From positions 1-51,500 of the forward strand of contig CAZMGG010000026.1 in assembly GCA_964565715.1 (NCBI GenBank): 51,500 bases of DNA. The letters are read 5' to 3'. This document shows, in pieces, positions 15,465 to 23,662 of this stretch. Every line of letters begins with the position of its first letter. Positions within the stretch are counted from its first letter, which is position 1. This DNA is from CAZMGG01 sp964565715. GTDB taxonomy: Bacteria; Planctomycetota; UBA1135; UBA2386. The position numbers and the translations under genes were made by a program. Below the pieces are notes generated by a model. It worked only from the letters and a program-made list of their open reading frames with translations. It had not been told where the DNA came from and did no database searches.

Positions 15465-16550
15465 TCAGCCGCCGACCGGCGCCACCACGGTCCAGACGCC
15501 GTTGGACGCCGACAGCACGCCGTTCGGCGCGAACGGGTCCGCCACCAGCCACTGCGAGTAGACCGACAGGCCGATGTAGCCGGTGGTGGCCGGCAGCGAC
15601 ACGCTGACGTTGGCCGTGCCGGCGCCGGGGCCGCCGCCGACGGTCATCGTGAACACCGTCGCCACCGGGTTGGTGAGCAGGAAGCAGCCCACGCCGCCCA
15701 CCGGCGCCAGTTCGTACGGCAGCGTCTCGTTGCCCCACTGCGTGCGGCTGTCGCCGAGGATCCACACCGCCAGCCGCTGCGAGGACGCCTGGCTGAGCTG
15801 GTGGCCCCAGACGATGCCCGGCGACGCCAGGCTGCTCGCCTCGTTCACCGGCACGGCGCTGCCCTCGCCGGGGCAGCCGGCGCCGAACGGCACCATCGCG
15901 CCCGGCCGGACCACGAACCGCGTGAACAGCCCCCAGCCCGTCTGCACCGAGGTGGCGAACTGGGCATTGGCGTTGCCGACGAAGTAGGCGCGCGTCAGCT
16001 TGCCGAACGCCGAACCGGTGGCCGCCTGGAAGTCGTACGGGAAGGCCTGGCTGCCGCGGCCGTTGCCGTAGACCCGCACCTCGAGGATCACCGGCCGCAC
16101 GCCGTCCCAGGTGAACTGCGTGGTGAACGGCAGCGGCAGCACCACCGAGCCGGTCGGGCCGGTGACCAGGTTGCGCACCGCGCGCGGCACCACGACCAGC
16201 GGCGTCGGCATGTCGAAGTCGAACGAGCCGCTCAGCCCCTGGCTCGGCCCGTGCGCCATGCGCACGTCCAGGTCCAGCGTGGTGGCGGTCTGCTGGCCGC
16301 TGCCCGCCAGGAAGTCGCACTGCAGGAAGCGCAGCGGGCCGGCCAGCGGCGGCGTGAGCCCGTTCAGCCGGGTCACCACCTCCGCCGCCGAGTACCACTG
16401 CTGGTAGCGGACGATCCCGCCGGCGAACGGCAGGTTGTTGTTGCCCGCCACCACCGGCGGCGTCGGCAGGGTGAAGTTCGCGTTCTGGGCGGCGACGCCG
16501 GCGGCCGCGAGGCCGAGGCTGAGGACGAAGGCGTGGGCAAGGGCGCGCAT
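15465..16550 (-). CDS. Secreted beta-rich protein with shared C-terminal signature
   Basis: A 361-residue exported protein: signal MRALAHAFVLSLGLAAAGVAA cleaved before QNANFTLP. The mature part is Thr/Val/Gly-rich beta structure without catalytic motifs. The end (GYIGLSVYSQWLV ... SASNGVWTVV) matches the pattern found at the C-termini of four other secreted proteins in this window, suggesting a common sorting or beta-sandwich module. It probably lies downstream of the kelch gene on the same strand. It may be a surface or extracellular matrix protein; no enzymatic role is apparent. Confidence 0.75.
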   Translation of the reverse strand: MRALAHAFVLSLGLAAAGVAAQNANFTLPTPPVVAGNNNLPFAGGIVRYQQWYSAAEVVTRLNGLTPPLAGPLRFLQCDFLAGSGQQTATTLDLDVRMAHGPSQGLSGSFDFDMPTPLVVVPRAVRNLVTGPTGSVVLPLPFTTQFTWDGVRPVILEVRVYGNGRGSQAFPYDFQAATGSAFGKLTRAYFVGNANAQFATSVQTGWGLFTRFVVRPGAMVPFGAGCPGEGSAVPVNEASSLASPGIVWGHQLSQASSQRLAVWILGDSRTQWGNETLPYELAPVGGVGCFLLTNPVATVFTMTVGGGPGAGTANVSVSLPATTGYIGLSVYSQWLVADPFAPNGVLSASNGVWTVVAPVGG

Positions 16551-16641
16551 GACAGGCTCCAGGATGCGGACGGGGGCAATTCGAGTCTACCCCCGGCCCT
16601 AGTCCCGCCGCGCCGGGGCGCAACCATCGTCTCGCCGGCGC

Positions 16642-16657
16642 GCCACCGCCCGGTGGC
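16642..16657 (-). terminator. Short stem-loop after the kelch gene
   Basis: GCCACCG (16642-16648) and CGGTGGC (16651-16657) are perfect inverted arms 8 bases downstream of the kelch stop. No U-tract follows, and the loop is tight, so function as a terminator is uncertain. Confidence 0.3.
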
Positions 16658-16665
16658 AACGCGGT

Positions 16666-18204
16666 CTACCGGTAGTACCACTCCGACGAGTTGCTGATGG
16701 CGCCGAGGCTGCTGCCGCCGCCCATCACGTGGACCTGGCCGGTCGGCGTCTCGAACATGCCGAACGCCGTGCGCGGCGCGTTCAGGCTCGGCCCCACCGA
16801 CCACTGGTTGCTGGCGGCGTCGTAGACGTCGGTGCTGGCGTGCGGATTGGGCGCCTGCAGGGTGCCGTCGGCGCCGCCGGCGATCAGGAACCGGCCGTTG
16901 CCCAGCGCCCAGCCCTTGTGCAGCCCGCGGGCCGTCGACATCGCGCCCGCCGCGGTCCAGGTGTTGGCCATGGCGTCGTAGATCTCGGCGGTGTTGGTCG
17001 GCGTGCCCTGGTTGGCCAGGGTCACGGCGTTGATGCCGCCGGCCATCAGCCAGCGGTGGTTGCCGAGCGGCACCGCCTCGATCATCGAGCGCGCGCTGGC
17101 CATGGCGGGCCCGGCGGCGATCGTGTTGTTGGCGGGGTTGAACAGGTCGACGGAGCTGCGCACCGCCGGCAGGCGGAACAGGATGAAGTCGTCCCAGCTG
17201 ATGCCGCCGCACAGCGCCACGCGGTTGTCCGGCCGCACGATCGCCGCGTGGCCGACCCGCGGCGTCCGCAGGTTCGGTCCCGCCACCCAGGTGTTGGTGG
17301 CCGGCTGGTAGATCTCGGTGGTGTTGGTGGTGTCGTAGATCGCGTTCAGCGGCGACGGCGTCACGGTCATCGCCACCAGGCCGCCGGTGACCAGTACGCG
17401 CCCGTCGGCCAGCAGCGTCGCCGTGTGGCCGGCGCGCGGCGAGAGCATCGGCGCCGACACCGTGAAGGTGTTGGCGGCCGGATCGTAGATCTCGCACGCC
17501 GCCTGCGGATCGTTCAGCCGGTCGACGCCACCGGCGATCAGCCAGCGACCGTCCGCCAGCCGCGTCGCCGTGTGCAGCGAGCGCTCGACGGTCAGGTTCG
17601 GCCCGAAGCTGAAGCTGTCGGTCAGCGGGTCGTAGATCTCGGTGGTGCGATGCGCGGTCTGCGCCAGCAGGCCACCCCGGCCGCCGCCGCACAGGAGCCA
17701 GCCGCCCGAGCGGTGCGGCAGCACCACCGGGAACGCGCGGTCGTCCTGGAAACCGACCAGCCGGTCGCGGAACGCGCCGGCCACGCCGAGTCGCACCACC
17801 CGCGGCAGCGAGATGCGATCCACCAGCGTGGTGGTGCCCGGCAGGGTGATCCCCTGGAAGTAGAACGCGGCGTCCTGCAGGACCGGCTGCGCCGGCACGT
17901 TCAGCGGCGCCGGCCGGAAGTGCAGGTCGAGCCCGAAGAACCCGAACATCGAGTTGGAGAGCATCGCCGTGCCGACGTTCACCTGGCGGGTGTCGCGCCA
18001 GTCGAACAGGCTGATCGAGGTGGGGCCCGGATCGATGCCGGTCAGGATCACCGCCGCGTCGAACGGCAGGATGCCCGGATGCAGGTCGAACGACACCGGG
18101 CCGGGGATGGAACCGCCGACCACGTCGAACTGCAGGGGCGTCTGGGCCGACAGCCAGCCGGTGGCGACGGCAAGGGCGAGAACCGGGAGCGGGGAGCGAT
18201 GCAT
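16666..18204 (-). CDS. Secreted kelch-repeat beta-propeller protein
   Basis: A 512-residue exported protein (signal to about LSAQ at residue 21). Residues ~22-135 form a beta domain ending FYFQGITLPG ... ISLPRVVRL. Residues ~150-512 hold about six to seven kelch units with the repeating pattern YDP..ntw / R.gHtAt.L.dGrvLv.GG (for example CEIYDPAANTF, RAGHTATLLADGRVLVTGG, RVGHAAIVRPDN, IYDAMANTWTAAGAM). A beta-propeller for binding proteins or polysaccharide outside the cell is likely. The N-terminal part resembles the C-terminal module of other secreted proteins here, moved to the other end. Confidence 0.85.
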   Translation of the reverse strand: MHRSPLPVLALAVATGWLSAQTPLQFDVVGGSIPGPVSFDLHPGILPFDAAVILTGIDPGPTSISLFDWRDTRQVNVGTAMLSNSMFGFFGLDLHFRPAPLNVPAQPVLQDAAFYFQGITLPGTTTLVDRISLPRVVRLGVAGAFRDRLVGFQDDRAFPVVLPHRSGGWLLCGGGRGGLLAQTAHRTTEIYDPLTDSFSFGPNLTVERSLHTATRLADGRWLIAGGVDRLNDPQAACEIYDPAANTFTVSAPMLSPRAGHTATLLADGRVLVTGGLVAMTVTPSPLNAIYDTTNTTEIYQPATNTWVAGPNLRTPRVGHAAIVRPDNRVALCGGISWDDFILFRLPAVRSSVDLFNPANNTIAAGPAMASARSMIEAVPLGNHRWLMAGGINAVTLANQGTPTNTAEIYDAMANTWTAAGAMSTARGLHKGWALGNGRFLIAGGADGTLQAPNPHASTDVYDAASNQWSVGPSLNAPRTAFGMFETPTGQVHVMGGGSSLGAISNSSEWYYR

Positions 18205-18296
18205 GGGCGACCGCCGATCATGGCGCCAGGGCGCCGGCCCGCCCAGGGGGTCCCTGCCGCCGTTCGCGACGGTAGCGCGGATCCATCGCCGTGCGC

Positions 18297-18326
18297 TTGC
18301 TTCGGCGGCAGTGACAAAGCGATACT
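18297..18326 (+). promoter_or_regulatory. Candidate promoter of the structured RNA
   Basis: TTGCTT (18297-18302) and GATACT (18321-18326) are separated by 18 bases. The predicted start near 18333 lies just ahead of the foldable segment. Four of six bases match consensus in each box. Confidence 0.4.
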
Positions 18327-18332
18327 CGCGCC

Positions 18333-18529
18333 GTCAGCCGGGTGTCCTTCGATCTGCCCGACTCGATACACGCTCTCTGCTCCGCACGGCTCACCTGGGC
18401 GGCTCCTCGTCCTTCGCACCGATGGGGGGCCAGGGCCACGGCGGGCTACCTCCTCTCCAGCCCGGAAAGGGCGGCCCGTCGCCGCGGAACAGAGGACCGG
18501 TCGTCGGCTTCGGCCGGCGACCGGTTTTT
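18333..18529 (+). ncRNA. Candidate structured RNA or attenuated leader, about 195 nt
   Basis: A closing stem CTCTGcTCCGC (18375-18385) with GCGGAaCAGAG (18484-18494) pairs 10 of 11 positions. Directly inside it, ACGG (18386-18389) pairs with CCGT (18476-18479). Within lie a hairpin from CCTGG (18394-18398) with CCAGG (18430-18434), and GGGCT (18443-18447) with AGCCC (18459-18463). The intrinsic terminator follows one base later. Start from the promoter-like pair is inferred. It may be a free small RNA, or a regulatory leader for the adenosyltransferase that starts 46 bases after the U-tract. It does not match SRP, tmRNA, RNase P or cobalamin riboswitch motifs as I know them. Confidence 0.4.
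18496..18529 (+). terminator. Strong intrinsic terminator
   Basis: A 13-bp stem (ACCGGTCGTCGGC 18496-18508 with GCCGGCGACCGGT 18513-18525, one G-T wobble) is closed by a stable TTCG tetraloop and followed by TTTTTCTCTT. It is the clearest factor-independent terminator in the window. No coding gene ends upstream on this strand, so something non-coding is being terminated or attenuated. Confidence 0.85.
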
Positions 18530-18575
18530 CTCTTCCCCGCTGGCCGACGGGCCCCGCCCCGGTGATGGTGCCACG

Positions 18576-19118
18576 ATGCCTCTCTACACCGGCACCGGCG
18601 ACCACGGCGAGACCGGCCTGTTCGGCAACCGGCGCGTGCCCAAGGACGACGTCCGCATCGAGGCCTACGGCACCGTGGACGAGCTGAACTGCCACCTCGG
18701 CCTGCTGCGGGCCGACGGCCCCGCCGCCGAGCTGGACGCGGCGCTGAAGCAGATCCAGGACATCCTGTTCGAGGTCGGCGCCGACCTCGCCACCGAGGGC
18801 GGGCGGCAGAGCCTGCCGCGGGTCCTCCCGGCCATCGCCGCGGTGGAACGTTGGATCGACGCGTCCGAGGCCGCGCTTCCGCCCCTGCGTACGTTCGTCC
18901 TCCCCGGTGGGCATCGCCAGGCGGCCCTGCTGCACGTGGCGCGGGCGGTGGCGCGGCGGGCCGAACGCCGGTTCTGGACCCTGTTCCGGATCCCGGGCGC
19001 GAACGTGCCCGAGGAGTTGGGGATCTACCTCAACCGGTTGTCGGATCTGTTCTTCAGCTGGGCCCGGCTGGCCAACCACCGCCATGGCATCGCCGACGTC
19101 CCCTGGGAACGCGGCTGA
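18576..19118 (+). CDS. pduO: PduO-type ATP:cob(I)alamin adenosyltransferase
   Basis: A 180-residue cytoplasmic enzyme transferring the adenosyl group of ATP to cob(I)alamin to make coenzyme B12. The N-terminal ATP site is diagnostic: YTGTGDHGETGLFGNRRVPKD, then RIEAYGTVDELNCHLG at about 30-45. The C-terminal ERRFWTLFRIPGANVPEELGIYLNRLSDLFF is also typical. Length is normal for the family. The terminator 46 bases upstream suggests either a separate RNA or control by attenuation. Confidence 0.93.
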   Translation: MPLYTGTGDHGETGLFGNRRVPKDDVRIEAYGTVDELNCHLGLLRADGPAAELDAALKQIQDILFEVGADLATEGGRQSLPRVLPAIAAVERWIDASEAALPPLRTFVLPGGHRQAALLHVARAVARRAERRFWTLFRIPGANVPEELGIYLNRLSDLFFSWARLANHRHGIADVPWERG

Positions 19119-19142
19119 CCGGGCGGCACCGGACCAGGGCTG

Positions 19143-19466
19143 CTAGACCGGGCCGGCGGCGGTGCGACCCAGCCGGCAGGCGCGGCGCAGCCACATCATG
19201 GCGCGCTCCACCTCGCGGGGGCCGGTGACCGGGATCTCGACGAACTCCCGGGCGTGCGGGTCGCCGTCGTCGGGCATCCGCTTGGCGCCGATGATCTTCA
19301 GGGCCTCGGTGACCTGCGGCGGCGCGAGCTTCACGACCACGCCCTTCTTGCCGAGATACGCGAAGACCTGGCCGCGGACGAAGAAGCTGTCCTTGCCGGA
19401 GACCTTGTCCCGGGTGACGTCCTTCCAGGCGCAGAGACGCTCGACGATCGTGGCAAGTGGATCCAT
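19143..19466 (-). CDS. Small TfoX/MmcQ-YjbR-like protein
   Basis: A 107-residue protein with the layout of the TfoX N-terminal / YjbR-like fold: an N-terminal helix (MDPLATIVERLCAW), a hairpin with FVRGQVFAYLGKKGVVVKL, a helix ending LKIIGAKRMP, and AREFVEIP before a last helix. The family may bind DNA or serve in competence, but many members are uncharacterised. The ATG at 19466 gives a compact domain; a longer frame adds an Arg-rich tail. TATACT just upstream on this strand could be a -10 for a very short leader. Confidence 0.6.
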   Translation of the reverse strand: MDPLATIVERLCAWKDVTRDKVSGKDSFFVRGQVFAYLGKKGVVVKLAPPQVTEALKIIGAKRMPDDGDPHAREFVEIPVTGPREVERAMMWLRRACRLGRTAAGPV

Positions 19467-19575
19467 AAGGGGCGAGGAGTATAGCAACGTCCGCCGCCGG
19501 AACCTAGAGCCGCTCTCGGCGCGCACCGCTGGCCGAGCCCCGCTCCCCGGCCCCGACCAGGATGCGCAACCTAGT

Positions 19576-19604
19576 CGTAACTACTTTCTGAATATGTAGT
19601 TACG
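19576..19604. repeat. 29-nt AT-rich palindromic element, copy 1
   Basis: Arms CGTAACTAC (19576-19584) and GTAGTTACG (19596-19604) are perfect inverse complements around an 11-base AT-rich centre. It covers the last codons and stop of the proline dehydrogenase gene. A second element of exactly 29 nt with matching outer arms lies at 35520. Very AT-rich for its surroundings. Confidence 0.65.
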
Positions 19605-20525
19605 GGCGACGAGCAGGGCCATCGCCGGATACTCGTCGAGCCGCCGGCGAAGGTACTGGATCGCCATGTCCCAGCTCAACGCGAACGGCACGTAGAGCCG
19701 CACCTTCACGCCGCGCGCGCGCAGCTCGGTCTGCAGCCGCTCCCGCGGCACGCCGTAGAGCATCTGCACCTCGTAGCCGTCGGGGCCCGTGCCGCACGCC
19801 GGCACGATGTCCTCGACGAAGCGCCGCACGCACAGCTCGTCGTGGGTGGCGAACTCGACGTAGTGCCCCTGCCGCAGCAGGCGCGCCGCGTACTCGAGCA
19901 TGCGCTCCTTCATGGCCGGCTTGGCGGTCAACGCCACCTCGGCCGGCTCGCGGTAGATGCCGATCACCAGCCGCACGCGCACGCCCTTCGGCAGCCGCGC
20001 GAGGTCCGCTTCCGTGCGGTGCAGGCGCGTCTGCAGCACGATGCCGACGTCGCGATGGCCGGCGGCGTGGACCCTCTGCAACGCGTCCAGCGTGAAGTCC
20101 GTCCAGTGCCGGCTCTCCATGTCGATGGTGAGGCCGACCCCCTTGCCCGCCGCATGGGCGGCGATGCGCTCGATCGCCGCGAGGCTGCCGCTGGCGTCGC
20201 CGCCGGCCTGCAGGGGCGAGGTGGTGTAGGACGACGGCTTCAGCGACAGCGTCGGCGCGCCGCCCTGGCCGACGATCCCGCCGCCGGCCCCACCACCGAG
20301 CGCCGCCACGCCGTCCACCATCTGCAGGTAGGTGGCGAGGTTGCGTTCGGCCTGCTCCCTGGTCTCGATGTCCTCCGCCAGCAGGTCCAGCGTCGACAGC
20401 AGGCCGCGCTCGCGCCAGAGCGCCTCCACCACGTCCAGCGCCTTCCGGAGCGAATCGCCCGCCACGTAGGGCCTGGCGAAGAAGCGCACCAGGAACGGCG
20501 GGATGATGCGGATCAGGGGGTTCAC
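19581..20525 (-). CDS. Proline dehydrogenase (monofunctional)
   Basis: A 314-residue FAD enzyme oxidising proline to pyrroline-5-carboxylate, the first step of proline use. A TIM-barrel of the PRODH family is indicated by LSTLDLLAEDIETREQAE, SLKPSSYTTSP, VGLTIDMESRHWTDFTLD, DVGIVLQTRLHRTEADL, RVRLVIGIYREP, FATHDELCVRRF, EVQMLYGVPRERLQ and VKVRLYVPFA. The start is a GTG. The last eight residues (RNYIFRK) are encoded by an AT-rich palindrome and use codons (ATA, AGA) rare in the neighbouring genes. No P5C dehydrogenase is nearby. Confidence 0.85.
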   Translation of the reverse strand: MNPLIRIIPPFLVRFFARPYVAGDSLRKALDVVEALWRERGLLSTLDLLAEDIETREQAERNLATYLQMVDGVAALGGGAGGGIVGQGGAPTLSLKPSSYTTSPLQAGGDASGSLAAIERIAAHAAGKGVGLTIDMESRHWTDFTLDALQRVHAAGHRDVGIVLQTRLHRTEADLARLPKGVRVRLVIGIYREPAEVALTAKPAMKERMLEYAARLLRQGHYVEFATHDELCVRRFVEDIVPACGTGPDGYEVQMLYGVPRERLQTELRARGVKVRLYVPFALSWDMAIQYLRRRLDEYPAMALLVARNYIFRK

Positions 20526-20636
20526 GGCGGGGCGGCATCATGCGCGGAGGCCGCACCGGAAGCCACCGGCGGGAAGCCACCCCCCGGCCGGCGTGGTTTC
20601 GGCCATACTGCCGGACTCGTCCCCCCGGAGGTTCCC

Positions 20637-21977
20637 ATGCCGCGTTCCCGCCCCTGTCTTGCCTTCGCGACCACCCTCATGGTCCTCGCCGCCGTCCCCG
20701 CCGTCCGCGCCCAGCAGGAGACCTGGGTCGATCCGTCGCTGGGCAGCGACGCCAATCCCGGCACCTACGGGCTGCCGATGCGGACGCTGTCCTACGCCGC
20801 CAGCCTGGCCGGGCCCAACCACCGCATCCACCTGCTGCCGGGCCTCTACGGCCCGCTGGTGAACGGCGAGACGCTGCCGATCACGCTGGGCAGCGGCGTG
20901 CAGCAGGACAACCTGGTGATCCGCGGCATCGGCAACGTCGTGTTCGACCTGGGCGGCTCCGCCGCGGCCATGTTCCGCCTCGCCAGCGGCGCCAACGGCT
21001 GCCGCATCACCAACCTGACCATCACCAACTCCGACCAGACCGGCTGGTGGACGCGGGTCATCAACAGCGGCACCGGCGTCAACTCGGCCAACTCGGCCCA
21101 CAACGTCGAGATCGACCGCTGCCGCTTCGTCAACATCAACCGCGGCATCGTCCTGTGGACCGGCGACAACACCCAGGGCTGGCGCATCCACGACAACCTG
21201 TTCTGGAACTGCACCAACGACGCGATCCTGGAGTACAGCGGCAACAACGAGATCAGCAACAACACCTTCCACACCGGCACCTGGAAGGCATACATCAGCG
21301 ACTCGGCGACCTCGATCTGCCACAACAACCTGATCGTCGGCTGCCAGATCGCGTTCGAGAACAACAACGCCGCCAACAACCGGGCGCGCTACCAGAACAA
21401 CTGGCTGTGGCAGTGCCCGACCAGCATCGTCGGCCCCGGCCTCACCGGCGGGCTGCCGGCCAGCAACACGATCGGCCGCGATCCGATGCTGACCAATCCG
21501 GCCAGCGGCGACTTCCGCCCGCTGCCAGCCAGTCCCCTGCTGGACGCGGGCACGCCCCAGATCTTCGCCCGCGCCGACCTGGACGGCGTCTCGCGCATCG
21601 TCGACTCCGACCGGAACGGCTCGCTGCTGCCCGACATCGGCGCCTACGAGAGCACGCCGGTGAACCTGACCGCCGGCCCCGCCGGCCCGCCCGGCGTCCT
21701 GCAACTCGCCGTCACCAGCACCGTCCCCAACATGCTCAACGTGCTGGTGGTGAGCTTCGACGACGGACTGGTGTCCGTGCCGGGCCAGCCGCCGATCCTG
21801 CTCGACCAGACCACCCTGATCCCCGCCTACCTGTTCAGCATCGCGCCGCACACCTGGTACCTCAACCTGACCGGCGTGCCGCCCTTCGCGCCCGGCAGCC
21901 GGCTGGTGATGCAGGCCTTCGGCTTCGAGCCGGGCGTGTCGCTGCTGGCCAGCAACCAGGTCTGGCTGCAGCTCTAG
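20637..21977 (+). CDS. Secreted parallel beta-helix protein (DUF1565-like)
   Basis: A 446-residue exported protein with a signal cleaved near VRAQ|QE. After it comes a DUF1565-type opening (TWVDPSLGSDANPGTYG). Residues ~90-300 are Asn/Gly/Ile-rich coils of a right-handed beta-helix (ITNLTITNSDQ, NEISNNTFHTG, ICHNNLIVGC). Residues ~345-446 form a beta module ending GSRLVMQAFGF ... LASNQVWLQL, shared with other secreted proteins here. Such helices often bind or cut polysaccharides, but no catalytic residues are evident. CGGAGG 5 bases before the ATG decides the start. Confidence 0.85.
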   Translation: MPRSRPCLAFATTLMVLAAVPAVRAQQETWVDPSLGSDANPGTYGLPMRTLSYAASLAGPNHRIHLLPGLYGPLVNGETLPITLGSGVQQDNLVIRGIGNVVFDLGGSAAAMFRLASGANGCRITNLTITNSDQTGWWTRVINSGTGVNSANSAHNVEIDRCRFVNINRGIVLWTGDNTQGWRIHDNLFWNCTNDAILEYSGNNEISNNTFHTGTWKAYISDSATSICHNNLIVGCQIAFENNNAANNRARYQNNWLWQCPTSIVGPGLTGGLPASNTIGRDPMLTNPASGDFRPLPASPLLDAGTPQIFARADLDGVSRIVDSDRNGSLLPDIGAYESTPVNLTAGPAGPPGVLQLAVTSTVPNMLNVLVVSFDDGLVSVPGQPPILLDQTTLIPAYLFSIAPHTWYLNLTGVPPFAPGSRLVMQAFGFEPGVSLLASNQVWLQL

Positions 21978-22006
21978 CCGGGGCCCGCGCCCGCCGGTCC
22001 GCTCAA

Positions 22007-22032
22007 CCCATCGGCGCCGAAACGCCGATGGG
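22007..22032 (+). terminator. 10-bp stem-loop between beta-helix and glycosyltransferase genes
   Basis: CCCATCGGCG (22007-22016) pairs perfectly with CGCCGATGGG (22023-22032), loop CCGAAA. It is 30 bases after one stop and 25 before the next start, so it may terminate the first transcript or sit in the leader of the second. No U-tract. Confidence 0.45.
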
Positions 22033-22057
22033 AAGGGCAACCCGAGAGAGGACCGGC

Positions 22058-23662
22058 ATGCGCATCACCTGGCTCCTGGAGGCCACCGACGAGATCTGGG
22101 GCGGCGTCAAGGTCGCCCTCGAGGACGCCAACTGGCTGCACGACCGTGGCCATCAGGTCACCGTGCTCAGCCGCACCGGCCCGCCGGCCTGGATGGAGCT
22201 GCGCTGTCCGTTCCGCCGGGTGGCGGCCTTCACCGCCGAGACGGTGCCGCCCGGCGACGTGGTGATCGGCACGTTCTGGACCACGGTGGAGGCGGCCGTC
22301 CGCGTCGACCGCGGCGTGCCGCTGCACTTCTGCCAGGGCTACGAGGGCGACATGCCGGAGCAGGCGGCGCAGCGGGAACGGATCGAGGCGGTCTACCGCC
22401 TGCCGCAGCCGCGCCGGATCACCATCGCGCCGCATCTCACCCGGCTGCTGCGCGAGCGCTTCGGCATCGAGGCCCGCGAGGTCCCCTACGCCATCGACCA
22501 CGACGTGATGCGGCCGGGACCGATGCGCGACCATCCGCGCCCTCTGCGCGTCGGCCTGGTCGGCCCCTACCAGATCCCGTGGAAGGACATCGCCACCGGA
22601 CTGAAGGCCTGCGAGCTCGCCAGCCGCGCCGGTCTGGACCTGCAGCTGGTCCGCATCACCAACACCGCAAGGGCGCCGCAGGAACGCGACCTGCCGTTCC
22701 CGGTGGAATGGCACGAGAAGGTGCAGCCGCAGCGCATGGGCGAGCTCTACCGCAGCCTCGACCTGTTCGTCGGCTCCTCGCGGGGCAGCGAGGAGGGCTT
22801 CTTCCTGCCGGCGGTGGAGGCGATGGCCTGCGGCGTTCCGTGCGTGCTCACCGACATCCCGTGCTTCCGCGGCTACGGCAGCGGCCAGTACGCCCTGTTC
22901 GTGCCGCCGCAGGACCCGGCGGCGATGGCGGAAGGGATCGTCGTCGCCGGCCGGATGCCCGACGTGCGCAAGGACCTGCGCCGGAACGGGCTCGCCACCG
23001 CCGCCCGCTTCCACCGCGACGCGCACTGCCGCGAACTGGAGGCGGCGCTGCTGGCGTTCGCCGGGGTCACGCCGCAGCCGACGCCGCTCTCGACGGCCGC
23101 ACCCGTGGCGCCCAGGAACGCGACGCCGGCCGCGGCACCCGCCGAGCTGGCCACGGCCGCGCGGCTCACCGCCGAGGCCATCGCCAACCTGCAGCGGGCC
23201 GGCGAGGTGCTGCGCCGGCACGGCGAGTGGCGCCGCGCCGCGGCGGTGGCCGAGGCGCTGGCCGCCCTGCAGCAGGACGACCGCGAGGCGCTGCGGCACC
23301 TCGCCAACACGCGCTTCCTGGCCGACGACCACCCAGGCGCCCTGGCCGCGTTCGACCGCCTGCTGGAGCTGGGCGCCGACGACGACGTGCTTCATCTCTG
23401 TCGGGCAAAGCTGCTCTACGCGCTGGAGCGGCACCAGGACTCGGCGCAGGCCTTCCGCGCCGCCATCGCCGCCGGCAGCCCCGGCGCCGAGGTGCACAAC
23501 GACCTCGGCGTGGTGCTCTACCGCTGCGGCGATGCGACCGGCGCCCGCCGCAGCTTCGAGCGGGCGCTGGCCCTCGACCCGGCCCACGCCGACGCCCGCG
23601 CCAACCTCGCCGACATCGGCGAGCCGGCCCCGCGGCGCCCGCTCGCCGCCGCGCGCCCGTGA
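22058..23662 (+). CDS. Glycosyltransferase (GT4-like) with C-terminal TPR domain
   Basis: A 534-residue protein. Residues 1-345 are a GT-B glycosyltransferase: N-terminal GGVKVALEDANWLHDRGH for acceptor and the GT4 nucleotide-sugar site GFFLPAVEAMACGVPCV, preceded by LFVGSSRGSEE. An Ala/Pro-rich linker (350-375) leads to a TPR-like tail (residues ~390-520; VHNDLGVVLYRCGDATGARRSFERALALDP). The start has AGAGAGGA upstream. It overlaps the next glycosyltransferase by GTGA. Both together probably build a surface polysaccharide or glycosylate proteins; sugar and acceptor are unknown. Confidence 0.82.
   Translation: MRITWLLEATDEIWGGVKVALEDANWLHDRGHQVTVLSRTGPPAWMELRCPFRRVAAFTAETVPPGDVVIGTFWTTVEAAVRVDRGVPLHFCQGYEGDMPEQAAQRERIEAVYRLPQPRRITIAPHLTRLLRERFGIEAREVPYAIDHDVMRPGPMRDHPRPLRVGLVGPYQIPWKDIATGLKACELASRAGLDLQLVRITNTARAPQERDLPFPVEWHEKVQPQRMGELYRSLDLFVGSSRGSEEGFFLPAVEAMACGVPCVLTDIPCFRGYGSGQYALFVPPQDPAAMAEGIVVAGRMPDVRKDLRRNGLATAARFHRDAHCRELEAALLAFAGVTPQPTPLSTAAPVAPRNATPAAAPAELATAARLTAEAIANLQRAGEVLRRHGEWRRAAAVAEALAALQQDDREALRHLANTRFLADDHPGALAAFDRLLELGADDDVLHLCRAKLLYALERHQDSAQAFRAAIAAGSPGAEVHNDLGVVLYRCGDATGARRSFERALALDPAHADARANLADIGEPAPRRPLAAARP

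Larger units (their letters stand above)
18205..18575. other. Longest gene-free stretch (371 bases)
   Basis: Between the divergent kelch and cobalamin adenosyltransferase genes. The left ~90 bases would hold the kelch promoter, where I see nothing definite. The right part holds a promoter-like pair, a foldable RNA segment and a strong intrinsic terminator, all on the plus strand. Open frames across it are Arg/Ser-rich and do not look coding. I do not find a B12 box. Confidence 0.7.

Noticed and set aside
18240..18500. Cobalamin riboswitch
   Set aside because: The gene context is right, but I find no B12-box-like sequence or expected core.
18333..18529. SRP RNA, tmRNA, 6S or RNase P RNA
   Set aside because: The conserved GGAAGGAAGC-type, tRNA-like or CR motifs are not present, and the closing-stem arrangement does not match 6S.
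20540..23662. A single 1040-codon frame suggesting a fusion of the beta-helix region and the glycosyltransferase
   Set aside because: The first half is out of frame with the beta-helix gene, which has its own signal peptide, stop and ribosome site; the glycosyltransferase has a separate start at 22058.
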